Shown here piece by piece: positions 1 to 7,585 of a stretch of 33,218 nt of DNA; the first letter of the stretch is position 1, and each line of letters begins with the position of its first letter. Origin of the DNA: Desulfonema limicola (GTDB lineage: Bacteria > Desulfobacterota > Desulfobacteria > Desulfobacterales > Desulfosalsimonadaceae); NCBI GenBank assembly GCA_020722245.1, contig DYLE01000002.1, positions 1-33,218 of the forward strand. Reading direction: 5' to 3'. The position numbers were made by a program, and so were the translations under genes. The notes beneath the pieces were generated by a model, which worked only from the letters and a program-made list of their open reading frames with translations, was not told where the DNA came from and made no database searches.

Positions 1-40
1 GGTTTATTTTATTAAATGATTGATATTATTGATAAGTTAA

Positions 41-691
41 CCGGACAGCAATGATCTCCCGGATGAAGGTGAAAAAGGTCGGACATTAACTCAGGACGCT
101 CTGTATCTGTTGATGATGGTTCTGATTCTCATATTTGCCTCATTTGTTAAACCCGGCCCGGATGAAGCCGCTGTGTGGAAATTCATTTTCTCCGTCAAGT
201 GGTATGTAACCATCGGATTGCTGATCGTGCTGGCCTGGATGCTCAAATCCTGGTTTCAAAAAGACGAACTCACATCCTGGGTGGATGCTACCTGGGGTTT
301 TATGAAACAGATATTCCCCCTGCTGGCCATCGGTGTGATCGCCGCCGGATTTCTTCTCAGACGGCCCGGCCATCAAGCCCTGATCCCTGAAAAATATATC
401 GCCATGCTGGTGGGCGGAAATTCCCTGTGGGCCAACCTGTTTGCGTCGGTTGCCGGCGCGCTGATGTATTTTGCCACGTTGACCGAAGTGCCCATCCTTC
501 AGGGACTGATCGGCTCGGGAATGGGGCAGGGGCCCGCCCTGGCCCTGCTGCTCGCCGGACCCGCCCTCTCCCTGCCCAACATGATCGTCCTCGGAGGGGT
601 GCTTGGCGTTAAAAAAACCGCTGTTTTTGTTGCCATCATTGTCATCCTGTCAACCATTGCCGGTATTGGATACGGTATGTTTGCCGGATAA
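41..691 (+). pseudogene. C-terminal half of a DUF318/YraQ-type permease, 5' end missing
   Basis: This is the second half of a polytopic inner-membrane permease of the UPF0718/DUF318 (YraQ, ArsP-like) family, often found in metalloid and thioredoxin gene clusters. The reading frame is open from 41, just after a TAA at 38-40. It carries about four membrane segments and the conserved stretch ALMYFATLTEVPILQGL followed by GPALALLLAGPALSLP. Family members are normally about twice this length with two similar halves; only the second half is here. All three forward frames have stops within bases 1-40, which are AT-rich, so the first half does not continue leftward in this sequence. TTG at 110 or ATG at 113/116 could start a short product, but no good ribosome site is seen. 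It may be a disrupted gene or an assembly edge. The family call is fairly sure; the activity of the remnant is unknown. Confidence 0.65.
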
Positions 692-703
692 AGGAAAAAT
701 ATC

Positions 704-913
704 ATGCCTTATAACGTGAAACAAATCCGCATCGGCAAATTTGATTTCGGTATTGTCGGCCTGACAGACGCGATTGAATCTGTTGCCGGAAAACACAAAG
801 ACCTGACGGATGACCTTATCGCAGAAGCCCTGGTTCAAAAGCTTTCAAAGGATAATTACATCCCGTCCAATGTGAGAGACAATTATAAGCAGGCGTTTTT
901 GACGGAATATTAA
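704..913 (+). CDS. small conserved protein downstream of permease (69 aa)
   Basis: A 69-residue soluble protein with no signal peptide, no cysteine and no membrane segment. It has a short beta-rich start (QIRIGKFDFGIVGL), a helical middle, and a C-terminal NYIPSNVRDNYKQAFLTEY pattern. I recall similar small proteins next to permease and thioredoxin-like genes in methanogens and deltaproteobacteria, sometimes automatically named 'NAC family transcription factor', but I cannot assign a function. ATG 704 follows an AAGGAAAAAT ribosome site, 12 bases after the permease stop, so it is cotranscribed with the permease. The next gene lies in the same frame 18 bases on. It is a real gene by spacing and ribosome site; its role is unknown. 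Confidence 0.7.
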   Translation: MPYNVKQIRIGKFDFGIVGLTDAIESVAGKHKDLTDDLIAEALVQKLSKDNYIPSNVRDNYKQAFLTEY

Positions 914-931
914 AAACATTTCAACCTGCCC

Positions 932-1204
932 ATGACGGTTTCCGATGACACGGATGAACTGGTCATTACCGTTGTCGGTCCCGGGCGCCCCCAGTGTGAA
1001 AAACTGAAAATGACGGTCATGATGGCGCTTTCCGAACTTTCCCTGCCGGCCCGGGTGGATCATGTCCGGAACCCGAAGGAAATCGGTCAAATGGGAATCT
1101 TTGGCACACCGGCGCTCTTGATTAACAAGGATGTCAAATGTGTCGGATCGACGCCGTCAAAATCCAAAATCATCGAATGGTTGATCCCATACCAAAAGGC
1201 ATAA
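932..1204 (+). CDS. thioredoxin-fold 'redox-active disulfide' protein lacking the first active-site Cys
   Basis: A 90-residue thioredoxin/glutaredoxin-fold protein of the family of small redox-active disulfide proteins (MTH895-like). Order: beta strand VITVVGPG, active-site loop, helix, the cis-Pro loop GIFGTPALLIN, and a final helix. The loop reads GPGRPQCEKL, whereas the sister gene at 1652 reads GPGCPKCKQT. The first, nucleophilic Cys is therefore Arg (codon cgc) and only the second Cys remains, so ordinary dithiol chemistry is not possible. A second Cys lies in the DVKCVGS segment. ATG 932 is the first plausible start after the upstream stop in the same frame; it has no clear ribosome site, so translation may be coupled. 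It may act as a monothiol or metal-binding protein, or be degenerating. The fold call is confident; the function is open. Confidence 0.75.
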   Translation: MTVSDDTDELVITVVGPGRPQCEKLKMTVMMALSELSLPARVDHVRNPKEIGQMGIFGTPALLINKDVKCVGSTPSKSKIIEWLIPYQKA

Positions 1205-1246
1205 TGCCGTTGGCCCTGGATTTGAATGAGCTGAAAGGCTATCCCC

Positions 1247-1636
1247 ATGAAACAGCTTGAAATTGAATGGCGTCATCTGGAGAAGGATGGAAGAACCTGC
1301 GATCGTTGCGGAGATACAGGATTAGAGTTACGCAGTGCTGTTTCAGCTCTCAAACATAGCCTTAACGAAGCGGGATGGGAGATTGTATTTAAGGAAACCT
1401 TTTTGACGGAAGAACAAATTCCCGATTCCAATATGATTCTTTTGAATGGCATACCCATTGAGGAAATTCTGCCGCAGGCCAAAAAATCGGAAAGCTGTTG
1501 CGTTTCATGCAAAGATTTGCTCGGCACATCCATCCTGTGCCGAGCTATTGAACGTGAAGGCATAATTTATGAGACAATCCCCTCCGCCATGATACGGGAG
1601 GCGGTGAAGCGATATATCGATCATCATCAATCATAA
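1247..1636 (+). CDS. DUF2703 family protein
   Basis: A 129-residue cytoplasmic protein recognised as DUF2703 from its opening LEIEWRHLEKDGRTCDRCGDTG. It has a CxxC pair near residue 18 (CDRC), a central ILLNGIPIEEIL segment, and a second cysteine cluster around residue 84 (SCCVSCKDLLG). The overall layout suggests a thioredoxin-like fold with extra metal- or thiol-binding cysteines. DUF2703 genes commonly sit beside arsenic and mercury resistance genes and redox-disulfide proteins, as here, where it lies between two thioredoxin-fold genes. The biochemical activity of the family is not established. ATG 1247 is used; the upstream GAAAGG at about 1230 is a moderate ribosome site. Confidence 0.85.
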   Translation: MKQLEIEWRHLEKDGRTCDRCGDTGLELRSAVSALKHSLNEAGWEIVFKETFLTEEQIPDSNMILLNGIPIEEILPQAKKSESCCVSCKDLLGTSILCRAIEREGIIYETIPSAMIREAVKRYIDHHQS

Positions 1637-1651
1637 AAAGGAGAACCTTAA

Positions 1652-1885
1652 ATGGATATCAAAGTATTGGGGCCAGGATGCCCGAAATGCAAACAAACCG
1701 AAAGTATTATCATGGACGCGCTGGCTGAAGCCGGTGTGGCCGCCAACGTGGAAAAAGTCACGGATGTGATGAAAATTGCGGGTTACGGCGTGTTCGGAAC
1801 ACCGGCTGTGGTGATTGACGGCGAAGTAAAGATTGTTGGGAAAATCCCCAAAAAGGAAGACGTGCTTTCCTGGATAAAAAAGTAA
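1652..1885 (+). CDS. thioredoxin family protein (redox-active disulfide protein 2 type)
   Basis: A compact 77-residue thioredoxin-fold protein with an intact CPKC active site in the first loop (VLGPGCPKCKQTE), a cis-Pro loop GVFGTPAVVID and a last helix PKKEDVLSWIKK. The length is typical for this minimal family, which has a glutaredoxin-like fold with a CxxC and no other domain. It probably serves as a cytoplasmic dithiol reductant; with thioredoxin-type ArsC 1 kb downstream, it is a plausible electron donor for arsenate reduction, though that is inference. ATG 1652 has a strong AAAGGAG ribosome site eight bases upstream. It is the intact sister of the gene at 932. Confidence 0.9.
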   Translation: MDIKVLGPGCPKCKQTESIIMDALAEAGVAANVEKVTDVMKIAGYGVFGTPAVVIDGEVKIVGKIPKKEDVLSWIKK

Positions 1886-1900
1886 TAGACGGAGGCGGGT

Positions 1901-2338
1901 ATGACTGAAACATGTTGCGGCGGTGGAAGCAATGTAATGATTCTCTCCTGCTCGGGCGGCTCCAATGTCGGGCAGTTGTCCAATCAGGCGGCCGTTGAGC
2001 TGACACAGGAAGGATTCGGAAAAATGTTCTGCCTGGCCGGCATCGGCGGACAGCTTTCCGGTTTTGTACAATCCGCAAAGGATGTGCCAAAGCTGGTGGT
2101 CATTGACGGCTGCCGGATCGGCTGCGGCCGGGCGATTTTAAAGCAGGCCCATGTGCTGCTCTCCCATTACCTTGTGGTGACCGACGAGGGGATCGAAAAA
2201 AACGATGATGTTAACCTGAAACGGGCCGATATCGACCGGATCAAGGAGGCGGTCAGACGGAAGGTAAATCCGAATCTCGCCGGAGCTTTCGGGCTGCCTG
2301 CGGGCGGATGCACCTGCGGGGGAAGACCATGCTGCTGA
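1901..2338 (+). CDS. DGC-domain putative zinc-binding protein
   Basis: A 145-residue cysteine-rich protein carrying the DGC motif that names the family (IDGCRIGCGRAIL, about residues 68-80). Cysteines also cluster at the N terminus (ETCCGGG), in SCSGGSN, and at the C terminus (GGCTCGGRPCC), giving several possible metal sites. DGC proteins are annotated as putative zinc-binding proteins, and their role is not established. The gene starts 15 bases after the thioredoxin-like gene with a GGAGG ribosome site, and its end overlaps the start of the Fe-S protein gene, so it is part of the same operon. The C-terminal GGCTCGGRPCC tail is the unusual part and may bind Zn, Cu or arsenite; that is speculation. 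Confidence 0.85.
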   Translation: MTETCCGGGSNVMILSCSGGSNVGQLSNQAAVELTQEGFGKMFCLAGIGGQLSGFVQSAKDVPKLVVIDGCRIGCGRAILKQAHVLLSHYLVVTDEGIEKNDDVNLKRADIDRIKEAVRRKVNPNLAGAFGLPAGGCTCGGRPCC

Positions 2339-2850
2339 ACCGCTATACCAAAAAAATATTCCGGCCGGAGTGCAATCCGAGTTTTGAGAGCGTGCATTGC
2401 ATTGCGACCTTAGAGGATGACATCTCCGCGGTTTTGCCGTATCTGAACGCTGAACTGGGCGGGACCCAGTATTACAAAGACCCACCGATGGTCATGTTTC
2501 ACACCTACGGCAAAATCATCAAAGTTTCCGGCCGGGAGATCGCAGTAAATGCGCTTAAGGATGAGGCAGAAGCGGACAAAATAATCGAATGGCTGAAAAA
2601 CGAGATCAACCGGGTATGGGAAAACCGGGAAACCATCACCCCCTGCTATACGGGTAAGGTGAAGCCCAAATTATTTGAGATCCTGAAGCTGCTTCCGAAA
2701 ACCAACTGCAAAAAATGCGGGCTTCCCACCTGCATGGTGTTTGCGGCCCAGGTGATGGAAGGCGGACGCGGAATTGAAGATTGCCCGGACGTGACCGAAG
2801 AGAACCGGGAAAAACTGGCCGCCTATCTGTCCAAATTTGAATTTGAGTAG
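2329..2850 (+). CDS. (Fe-S)-binding protein with a PF04060-type 4Fe-4S domain
   Basis: A 173-residue cytoplasmic protein. The N-terminal two thirds is an unassigned domain (it begins LLNRYTKKIFRPECNPSFE). The C-terminal part has cysteines spaced C-x2-C-x4-C-x16-C (NCKKCGLPTC followed by EDCPD), the pattern of the 4Fe-4S domain also found at the N terminus of the corrinoid Fe-S protein gamma subunit and in RnfB. ATG 2329 is preferred over 2308 because a GGGGGAAG ribosome site lies just upstream and it gives a short overlap with the preceding stop, typical of coupled translation. It probably carries electrons or senses redox within the arsenic/thiol operon. The cluster type is well supported; the partner is not known. 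Confidence 0.8.
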   Translation: MLLNRYTKKIFRPECNPSFESVHCIATLEDDISAVLPYLNAELGGTQYYKDPPMVMFHTYGKIIKVSGREIAVNALKDEAEADKIIEWLKNEINRVWENRETITPCYTGKVKPKLFEILKLLPKTNCKKCGLPTCMVFAAQVMEGGRGIEDCPDVTEENREKLAAYLSKFEFE

Positions 2851-2883
2851 ATCTCGAGTAGTAAAATCGAAGGGATGCCAATT

Positions 2884-3318
2884 ATGACCCGAAAATTAAA
2901 AATTTTGTTTTTATGCACCGGCAATTCCTGCCGCAGCCAGATGGCCGAAGGATGGGCCATGCATTTGAAATCCGATCAAATTGACGTAAGTTCCGCGGGC
3001 ATTGAAAAGCACGGGTTGAACCCGCTTGCGGTCCGGGCCATGGCGGAAGCCGGTGCAGACATATCGGCCCACCAATCCAAAACCGTGGATGAACTGCCGG
3101 ACCTGTCTTTTGATTATGTGATCACGGTCTGCGACCATGCCCATGAATCCTGCCCGTTGTTTCCGGGAAAGGCCGTGGTGGTCCATGCGGGATTTGATGA
3201 TCCGCCCCGGCTGGCCGCGGCTGCAAAAAACGATGAGGAGGCCATGATCCATTACCGTCGGGTGCGGGATGAAATCCGAAATTTTGTGCAGCAGTTGCCC
3301 CGTGCACTCAAAAAATAA
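2884..3318 (+). CDS. arsC: arsenate reductase, thioredoxin-coupled ArsC (low-MW PTPase fold)
   Basis: It reduces arsenate to arsenite in the cytoplasm, which the adjacent Acr3 can then export. The 144-residue product has the PTPase-like loop CTGNSCR (Cys11, Arg17) and the resolving pair in VCDHAHESC (Cys83 and Cys90). This matches the Cys10/Cys82/Cys89 arrangement of the thioredoxin-dependent Staphylococcus-type enzymes, not the glutaredoxin-dependent E. coli type. ATG 2884 is preferred to ATG 2875 because the GAAGGG ribosome site at about 2869 is correctly spaced for it. It is followed after 12 bases by acr3. Thioredoxin-fold proteins upstream in the operon are candidate reductants. Confidence 0.95.
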   Translation: MTRKLKILFLCTGNSCRSQMAEGWAMHLKSDQIDVSSAGIEKHGLNPLAVRAMAEAGADISAHQSKTVDELPDLSFDYVITVCDHAHESCPLFPGKAVVVHAGFDDPPRLAAAAKNDEEAMIHYRRVRDEIRNFVQQLPRALKK

Positions 3319-3330
3319 AGGAGGCCCTGA

Positions 3331-4425
3331 ATGACGGAATCCACCATTAAAAGATTATCGTTTCTGGATCGGTATCTTACCCTCTGGATTTTTCTGGCCA
3401 TGTTCATTGGTGTGGGCAGCGGGTATTTTCTGCCGGATGTAAAAAATTTTATCAACCGTTTCACCATGGGCACCACCAATATCCCCATTGCCATCGGCCT
3501 GATTCTGATGATGTATCCGCCCCTGGCCAAGGTGAAATACGAAAAGCTACGATTTGTATTCAGGGATGTCAAAGTGCTCAGCCTTTCTCTGGTGCAGAAC
3601 TGGATCATCGGACCGATTCTGATGTTTGTGCTGGCAGTGACCCTTTTGTCCGGATATCCGGAATACATGGTGGGGTTGATTCTCATCGGCCTGGCCCGGT
3701 GTATCGCCATGGTGATTGTATGGAACGACCTGGCCCACGGGGATACGGAATACTGCGCCGGTCTGGTGGCGTTTAACTCCATTTTTCAGGTGCTGTTTTT
3801 TTCGGTTTACGCCTATGTATTTATCACCATTTTGCCTCAGTGGATGGGACTGGAAGGCATGGTGGTGGATATTACCATCGGTCAGATTGCCGAAAGCGTT
3901 TTCATCTACCTGGGCATCCCGTTTATTGCGGGTCTTCTGTCTCGCGTGATCGGTTTGAAAAGCGTGGGCGCGGAACGTTATGAAAAAGGATTTATTCCCA
4001 AAATCAGCCCCATTACGTTGATTGCCTTGCTGTTTACCATCCTGGTCATGTTTTCCCTCAAAGGAGACTATATCATTCAACTGCCCCTGCATGTGGTTCA
4101 GGTTGCCATCCCGCTCCTGATTTATTTTGTGCTGATGTTTTTCGTCTCCTTCTGGTTATCCAAAAAAGTCGGGGCCACCTATGAGCAGACCACCACGCTG
4201 TCGTTTACCGCCGCATCCAACAATTTTGAACTGGCCATCGCCGTTTCGGTTGCGGTTTTCGGCATTAATTCCGGGCAGGCGTTTGCTGCGGTGATTGGGC
4301 CCCTGGTAGAGGTGCCGGCGCTGATCATGCTGGTCAACGTGGCCTTGTGGATGAAGCCCAGGTATTTCCCCTATGCGCTCAATACGCCCAGCGGGGTATG
4401 CCACGTCACCTGCAGGCCCCAGTAA
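3331..4425 (+). CDS. acr3: ACR3-family arsenite efflux transporter
   Basis: An inner-membrane arsenite/H+ antiporter of the BASS superfamily with about ten membrane segments across 364 residues, normal for bacterial Acr3. The functionally essential cysteine of the fourth helix is present in [16 protein letters not shown], and the conserved glutamate lies in [12 protein letters not shown] near the C terminus. It exports the arsenite made by the upstream ArsC. ATG 3331 has an AAGGAGG ribosome site. Its stop lies nine bases before the start of the flavoprotein gene. Some databases label this gene arsB although it is unrelated to the E. coli ArsB family. Confidence 0.96.
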   Translation: MTESTIKRLSFLDRYLTLWIFLAMFIGVGSGYFLPDVKNFINRFTMGTTNIPIAIGLILMMYPPLAKVKYEKLRFVFRDVKVLSLSLVQNWIIGPILMFVLAVTLLSGYPEYMVGLILIGLARCIAMVIVWNDLAHGDTEYCAGLVAFNSIFQVLFFSVYAYVFITILPQWMGLEGMVVDITIGQIAESVFIYLGIPFIAGLLSRVIGLKSVGAERYEKGFIPKISPITLIALLFTILVMFSLKGDYIIQLPLHVVQVAIPLLIYFVLMFFVSFWLSKKVGATYEQTTTLSFTAASNNFELAIAVSVAVFGINSGQAFAAVIGPLVEVPALIMLVNVALWMKPRYFPYALNTPSGVCHVTCRPQ

Positions 4426-4433
4426 GGAAAAAA

Positions 4434-5789
4434 ATGATGCGGATTGTGGTTATCGGCGGATCGGACGCGGGGATCAGCGCGGGACTTCGGGCTAAGGAAA
4501 TCGATTCGACAGCGGAAGTGACCGTGCTGGTAAAAGACAAATACCCGAATTTTAGCATCTGCGGGCTTCCGTTTTTTATCGGCGGCGAGGTGGAGGATTG
4601 GCCCCGTCTGGCCCACCGCACCTATGATGATTTGCAGGAGGCCGGGCTTCGAGTGCTGATCCATCATGAAGCGATAAAAATAAACCCAGAGGCCCGCACG
4701 GTTTTTGCGAGAGGCCCATCCGGATCGGCCTTTGAATTTCCATACGATCGACTGATCCTTGCCGCGGGCGCGGTGTCGGCCCGGCCCCCGATTCCCGGCT
4801 GTGATCTGCCCGGGGTGTTTTTCATGCGGTTTATGGAGGACGGTTTGGCTGTTTTGGATTTTTTGGAAAAATTGAATCCCAAGCGCGCCGCCGTCATCGG
4901 CAGCGGGTATATCGGCATGGAAATGGCCGAAGCCCTGCATCGGCGGGGCATGGCCGTGACCCTGCTGGAAATGGCGGATGCCGTCATGCCGTCTTTTGAC
5001 CACCAAATGGGCGCGCTGATACAAAAAGCCCTGGCGGAGCGGGGAATCCGGGTAAAAACCGGCGTCAAAATCACGGCAATCGAAAAGCAGGCGGATCGGC
5101 TGATGGTCCGGGCCGGTGATGAAATGGTTGCCGAAGCGGAGTTTATCCTTGTTGCGGCGGGCGCAAAACCGTGCGTGGAACTGGCGGTGAAAGCAGGCAT
5201 CCCCTTGGGAAAAACCGGGGCTGTCGCGGTCAATGAAAAAATGGAGACGGGCCTGCCGGGCGTCTATGCGGCCGGGGACTGCGCGGAAACCCTGCACCGC
5301 TTGACCGGGAAATATGTCTATATGCCGTTGGGAACCACATCCCACAAGCAGGGCCGCATCGCCGGCGAGAACGCAGCCGGTGGAAGTGTGGTTTTCAAGG
5401 GCGTGGCGGGTACCCAATCCTTGAAAGTTTTTGATCGGATAGTAGCCCGGACCGGGTTTCGGGACGTGGAGGCGGTGGCCCACGGGTTTGACCCGTTGAC
5501 CATCGCGCTTGAAACGCCGGATCACAAATCCTACTATCCCGGATCATCCCCCATGCATATCCGTCTGACCGGGGAGCGCAAGACCGGCCAACTGCTGGGA
5601 GCTCAGATCATCGGGCGTCATGGCGCGGAAATATCCAAGCGCATCGACGTTGTGGCAGCCGCTCTGTATTCCGGCCGGACAGTTTCGGATCTGATAAATT
5701 TTGATCTGTCGTATACGCCGCCGCTCTCTTCTCCCTGGGACCCCTTGCAGATGGCGGCTTTTGAATGGTGTAAGCAGTTAAACAATTAA
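4434..5789 (+). CDS. FAD-dependent pyridine nucleotide-disulfide oxidoreductase, CoA-disulfide reductase-like
   Basis: A 451-residue flavoprotein with an N-terminal FAD Rossmann motif (VVIGGSDAGISAG), a single catalytic-type cysteine at residue 43 (SICGLPFFIGG, the same position as the active Cys of CoA-disulfide reductase), a second NAD(P)H-binding fold (AVIGSGYIGMEMAEAL), the second FAD motif GVYAAGDCAE, and a C-terminal dimerisation domain. It could reduce CoA disulfide or low-molecular-weight persulfides, or act as an NADH oxidase. Relatives occur in arsenic islands of deltaproteobacteria, where the substrate is uncertain. ATG 4434 (or 4437) is the true start: it has AAGGA at 4424 and immediately begins the Rossmann strand, whereas the longer frame from 4347 lies inside acr3. 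Confidence 0.88.
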   Translation: MMRIVVIGGSDAGISAGLRAKEIDSTAEVTVLVKDKYPNFSICGLPFFIGGEVEDWPRLAHRTYDDLQEAGLRVLIHHEAIKINPEARTVFARGPSGSAFEFPYDRLILAAGAVSARPPIPGCDLPGVFFMRFMEDGLAVLDFLEKLNPKRAAVIGSGYIGMEMAEALHRRGMAVTLLEMADAVMPSFDHQMGALIQKALAERGIRVKTGVKITAIEKQADRLMVRAGDEMVAEAEFILVAAGAKPCVELAVKAGIPLGKTGAVAVNEKMETGLPGVYAAGDCAETLHRLTGKYVYMPLGTTSHKQGRIAGENAAGGSVVFKGVAGTQSLKVFDRIVARTGFRDVEAVAHGFDPLTIALETPDHKSYYPGSSPMHIRLTGERKTGQLLGAQIIGRHGAEISKRIDVVAAALYSGRTVSDLINFDLSYTPPLSSPWDPLQMAAFEWCKQLNN

Positions 5790-5825
5790 ACGAGTGACTC
5801 ACAGCAGTTGTTAAGGAGATTTTTT

Positions 5826-6287
5826 ATGCACCCTCTTTGGAAAAAAGCGTCTGTCTTCATCTGGCTTATGGTTTTCAGTTTCGCATTTCCCCTTCAAAGT
5901 GTTTTCGGGGATGATGCGGCCGATGGCTCGGCCACACAAATTCAAAAACCGTCTCATTATCTTGTCGTCACGTATTTTCACACCTCGTTTCGCTGCCCCT
6001 CCTGCTACAGGATCGAGAAATATTCCAAAGACGCCATTCACTTCAATTTCGAAGACGAACTGAAATCCGGGAAAATCGTCTGGCGGGTCATTAACGTGGA
6101 AGAACCTCCCAACAGACATTTTATCAAGGATTACAGGCTCTATTCCAAACATCTGATTGTCTCGGAAGTCCAGGACGGAAAAGAACTGCGGTGGAAGGAT
6201 CTCAAGGAGGTCTGGGTGAAGGTCAGGGATGAGGCGCAATTCAACGATTATGTCAAAACCGAAATCAGCGACTGGCTGAAGGAGTAA
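5826..6287 (+). CDS. arsF: ArsF-family exported thioredoxin-like protein
   Basis: A 153-residue protein with a clear signal peptide (Lys-Lys then a hydrophobic run ending near SVFG, about residue 28) and a thioredoxin-like domain with a CPSC motif (FRCPSCYRIEKY). It matches the family annotated as nitrophenyl-compound nitroreductase subunit ArsF, named from the ArsEFG system for reduction and efflux of nitroaromatic arsenicals in Alkaliphilus. It lies immediately 5' of an ArsG-type permease, which supports the assignment. ATG 5826 is chosen because TTAAGGAG ends eight bases upstream; the TTG at 5808 is ahead of that ribosome site. Whether it handles organoarsenicals or simply delivers reductant to ArsG is not shown. 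Confidence 0.82.
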   Translation: MHPLWKKASVFIWLMVFSFAFPLQSVFGDDAADGSATQIQKPSHYLVVTYFHTSFRCPSCYRIEKYSKDAIHFNFEDELKSGKIVWRVINVEEPPNRHFIKDYRLYSKHLIVSEVQDGKELRWKDLKEVWVKVRDEAQFNDYVKTEISDWLKE

Positions 6288-6289
6288 TC

Positions 6290-6985
6290 ATGGAATTCGG
6301 AATCACGCAAATGTCATCCGTCATCTGGCTGGGGATCCTCACCTCCATCAGCCCCTGCCCCCTGGCCACCAATATCGCGGCCACCACCTATATCGGCAGG
6401 CAGATCAATTCGCCTTTTGCGACGGTCTGGGCCGCGGTCGCCTATACCCTCGGCCGCACGGCGACCTATGTATTGATCGCCTCCGCCGTCATCGCCGGGG
6501 TTTTTTCCATTCCCGGGGTTTCCATGTTTCTCCAGACCCACATGAATAAAATCCTGGGGCCGGTTCTCCTGGTCACGGGATTGTTTATCCTGGAACTGGT
6601 GCCGCTGAAACTGCCGGCCGTGAGTTTAAACGCGAACCTGATCAAACGGCTGGGCGACAGCGGCATGCCGGGTGCGGTGGCCCTGGGGTTTTTATTCGCC
6701 CTGGGATTTTGCCCGGTATCCGCGGCCCTGTTTTTTGGCGGCGTCATCCCCTTGTCTCTGGAATTGGAGTCCCGTTTTTTTCTGCCCCTGCTTTATGGAT
6801 TCGGGACCGCCGCGCCGGTGATCGGGTTTGCGGTGATCATCGCCTGGAGCGCCCGCACCGCCGGGCTGTTTTTCAACCGTCTGGCCGTGCTCGAACGCTG
6901 GTTCCGGCGCATCACCGGGGTGATGTTTGTGCTGGTGGGGGGGTATTTCTGTTTAAAGTATCTTTTCGGAATCATCAATTTTTGA
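6290..6985 (+). CDS. arsG: ArsG-family efflux permease (CcdA/DsbD-like membrane protein)
   Basis: A 231-residue inner-membrane protein with about six membrane segments, related to the CcdA/DsbD transmembrane domain. The two Cys-Pro elements of that fold are present: SISPCPLATN near residue 21 and GFCPVSAALFFGG near residue 143. It matches the family annotated as aromatic aminobenzylarsenical efflux permease ArsG. The start lies two bases after arsF with AAGGAG in front, so the pair is tightly coupled. By analogy with CcdA it could pass electrons from cytoplasmic thioredoxins to the exported CPSC protein ArsF; that alternative fits the many thioredoxin-fold genes upstream. Confidence 0.82.
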   Translation: MEFGITQMSSVIWLGILTSISPCPLATNIAATTYIGRQINSPFATVWAAVAYTLGRTATYVLIASAVIAGVFSIPGVSMFLQTHMNKILGPVLLVTGLFILELVPLKLPAVSLNANLIKRLGDSGMPGAVALGFLFALGFCPVSAALFFGGVIPLSLELESRFFLPLLYGFGTAAPVIGFAVIIAWSARTAGLFFNRLAVLERWFRRITGVMFVLVGGYFCLKYLFGIINF

Positions 6986-7024
6986 GGAAAACCGTTTTTA
7001 AAAAAACAACAAGGAGACCTCGAC

Positions 7025-7513
7025 ATGGTCCCCAATATCAAAAAAATTTTGTATCTGACCGATCTTTCGGAGAACTCGCGGAAAGCGCTGATCTATGCGG
7101 CCAGTCTTGCCGATGTCTATGGCGCGGCCATCACGGCATTGCATGTTTTTGAAATCCAATCGCCAAACGCGGCGCTGATCGCTTCAGCCTATCTTGGCTA
7201 TGGGAGTATGGATGAATTCAAAACGAAAAGAGAAGCGGATATCGCTCATGAAATAAAAAACCGCATTGCACACACATGCGATGAAATCGGCTGCAAATTC
7301 CCGGCCTGCCGGTTTCGCGTTGATCAAATCCTGGTTGAGACCGGGAGGGCGAACGACATCATTTTACAACACGTCAAAAAAATGGATTTTGACATCATCG
7401 TCATGGGGAATAAACGCGGCATCAAGGAAGCGATACTGGGCGGGACGGCCCAGAAAGTCATGCGCGCTTGCCGGAAACCGGTTCTGGTGGTGCCATTGGA
7501 CCAAAACCTATGA
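7025..7513 (+). CDS. universal stress protein (UspA family)
   Basis: A 162-residue cytoplasmic Usp with the usual alpha/beta fold: a first strand ILYLTDLSENS, a central helix, and the C-terminal ATP-binding signature VMGNKRGIKEAILGGTAQKV followed by CRKPVLVVP. The G-x2-G-x9-G(S/T) spacing is close to that of nucleotide-binding Usp proteins. ATG 7025 has a strong AAGGAG ribosome site and lies 39 bases after arsG, so it may be the last gene of the arsenic operon. Its role is probably general stress tolerance; no specific ligand can be read from the sequence. Confidence 0.93.
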   Translation: MVPNIKKILYLTDLSENSRKALIYAASLADVYGAAITALHVFEIQSPNAALIASAYLGYGSMDEFKTKREADIAHEIKNRIAHTCDEIGCKFPACRFRVDQILVETGRANDIILQHVKKMDFDIIVMGNKRGIKEAILGGTAQKVMRACRKPVLVVPLDQNL

Positions 7514-7585
7514 TTTTGACAAGCATATCTTGCAGACAGATGAGGGGTGGCCTTCAATCTTTAAACACCCCATGAAAGATAAAAA

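Noticed and set aside
4371-5525. A 384-residue antisense frame across the flavoprotein gene
   Set aside because: The plus strand encodes a clear FAD/NAD oxidoreductase with all motifs. The antisense frame is His/Arg-rich with no motifs, as expected for a GC-rich shadow.
7544-7571. GGGGTG/CACCCC hairpin between the stress-protein and regulator genes
   Set aside because: Only six base pairs with a 16-base loop and no T-tract; too weak to call a terminator.
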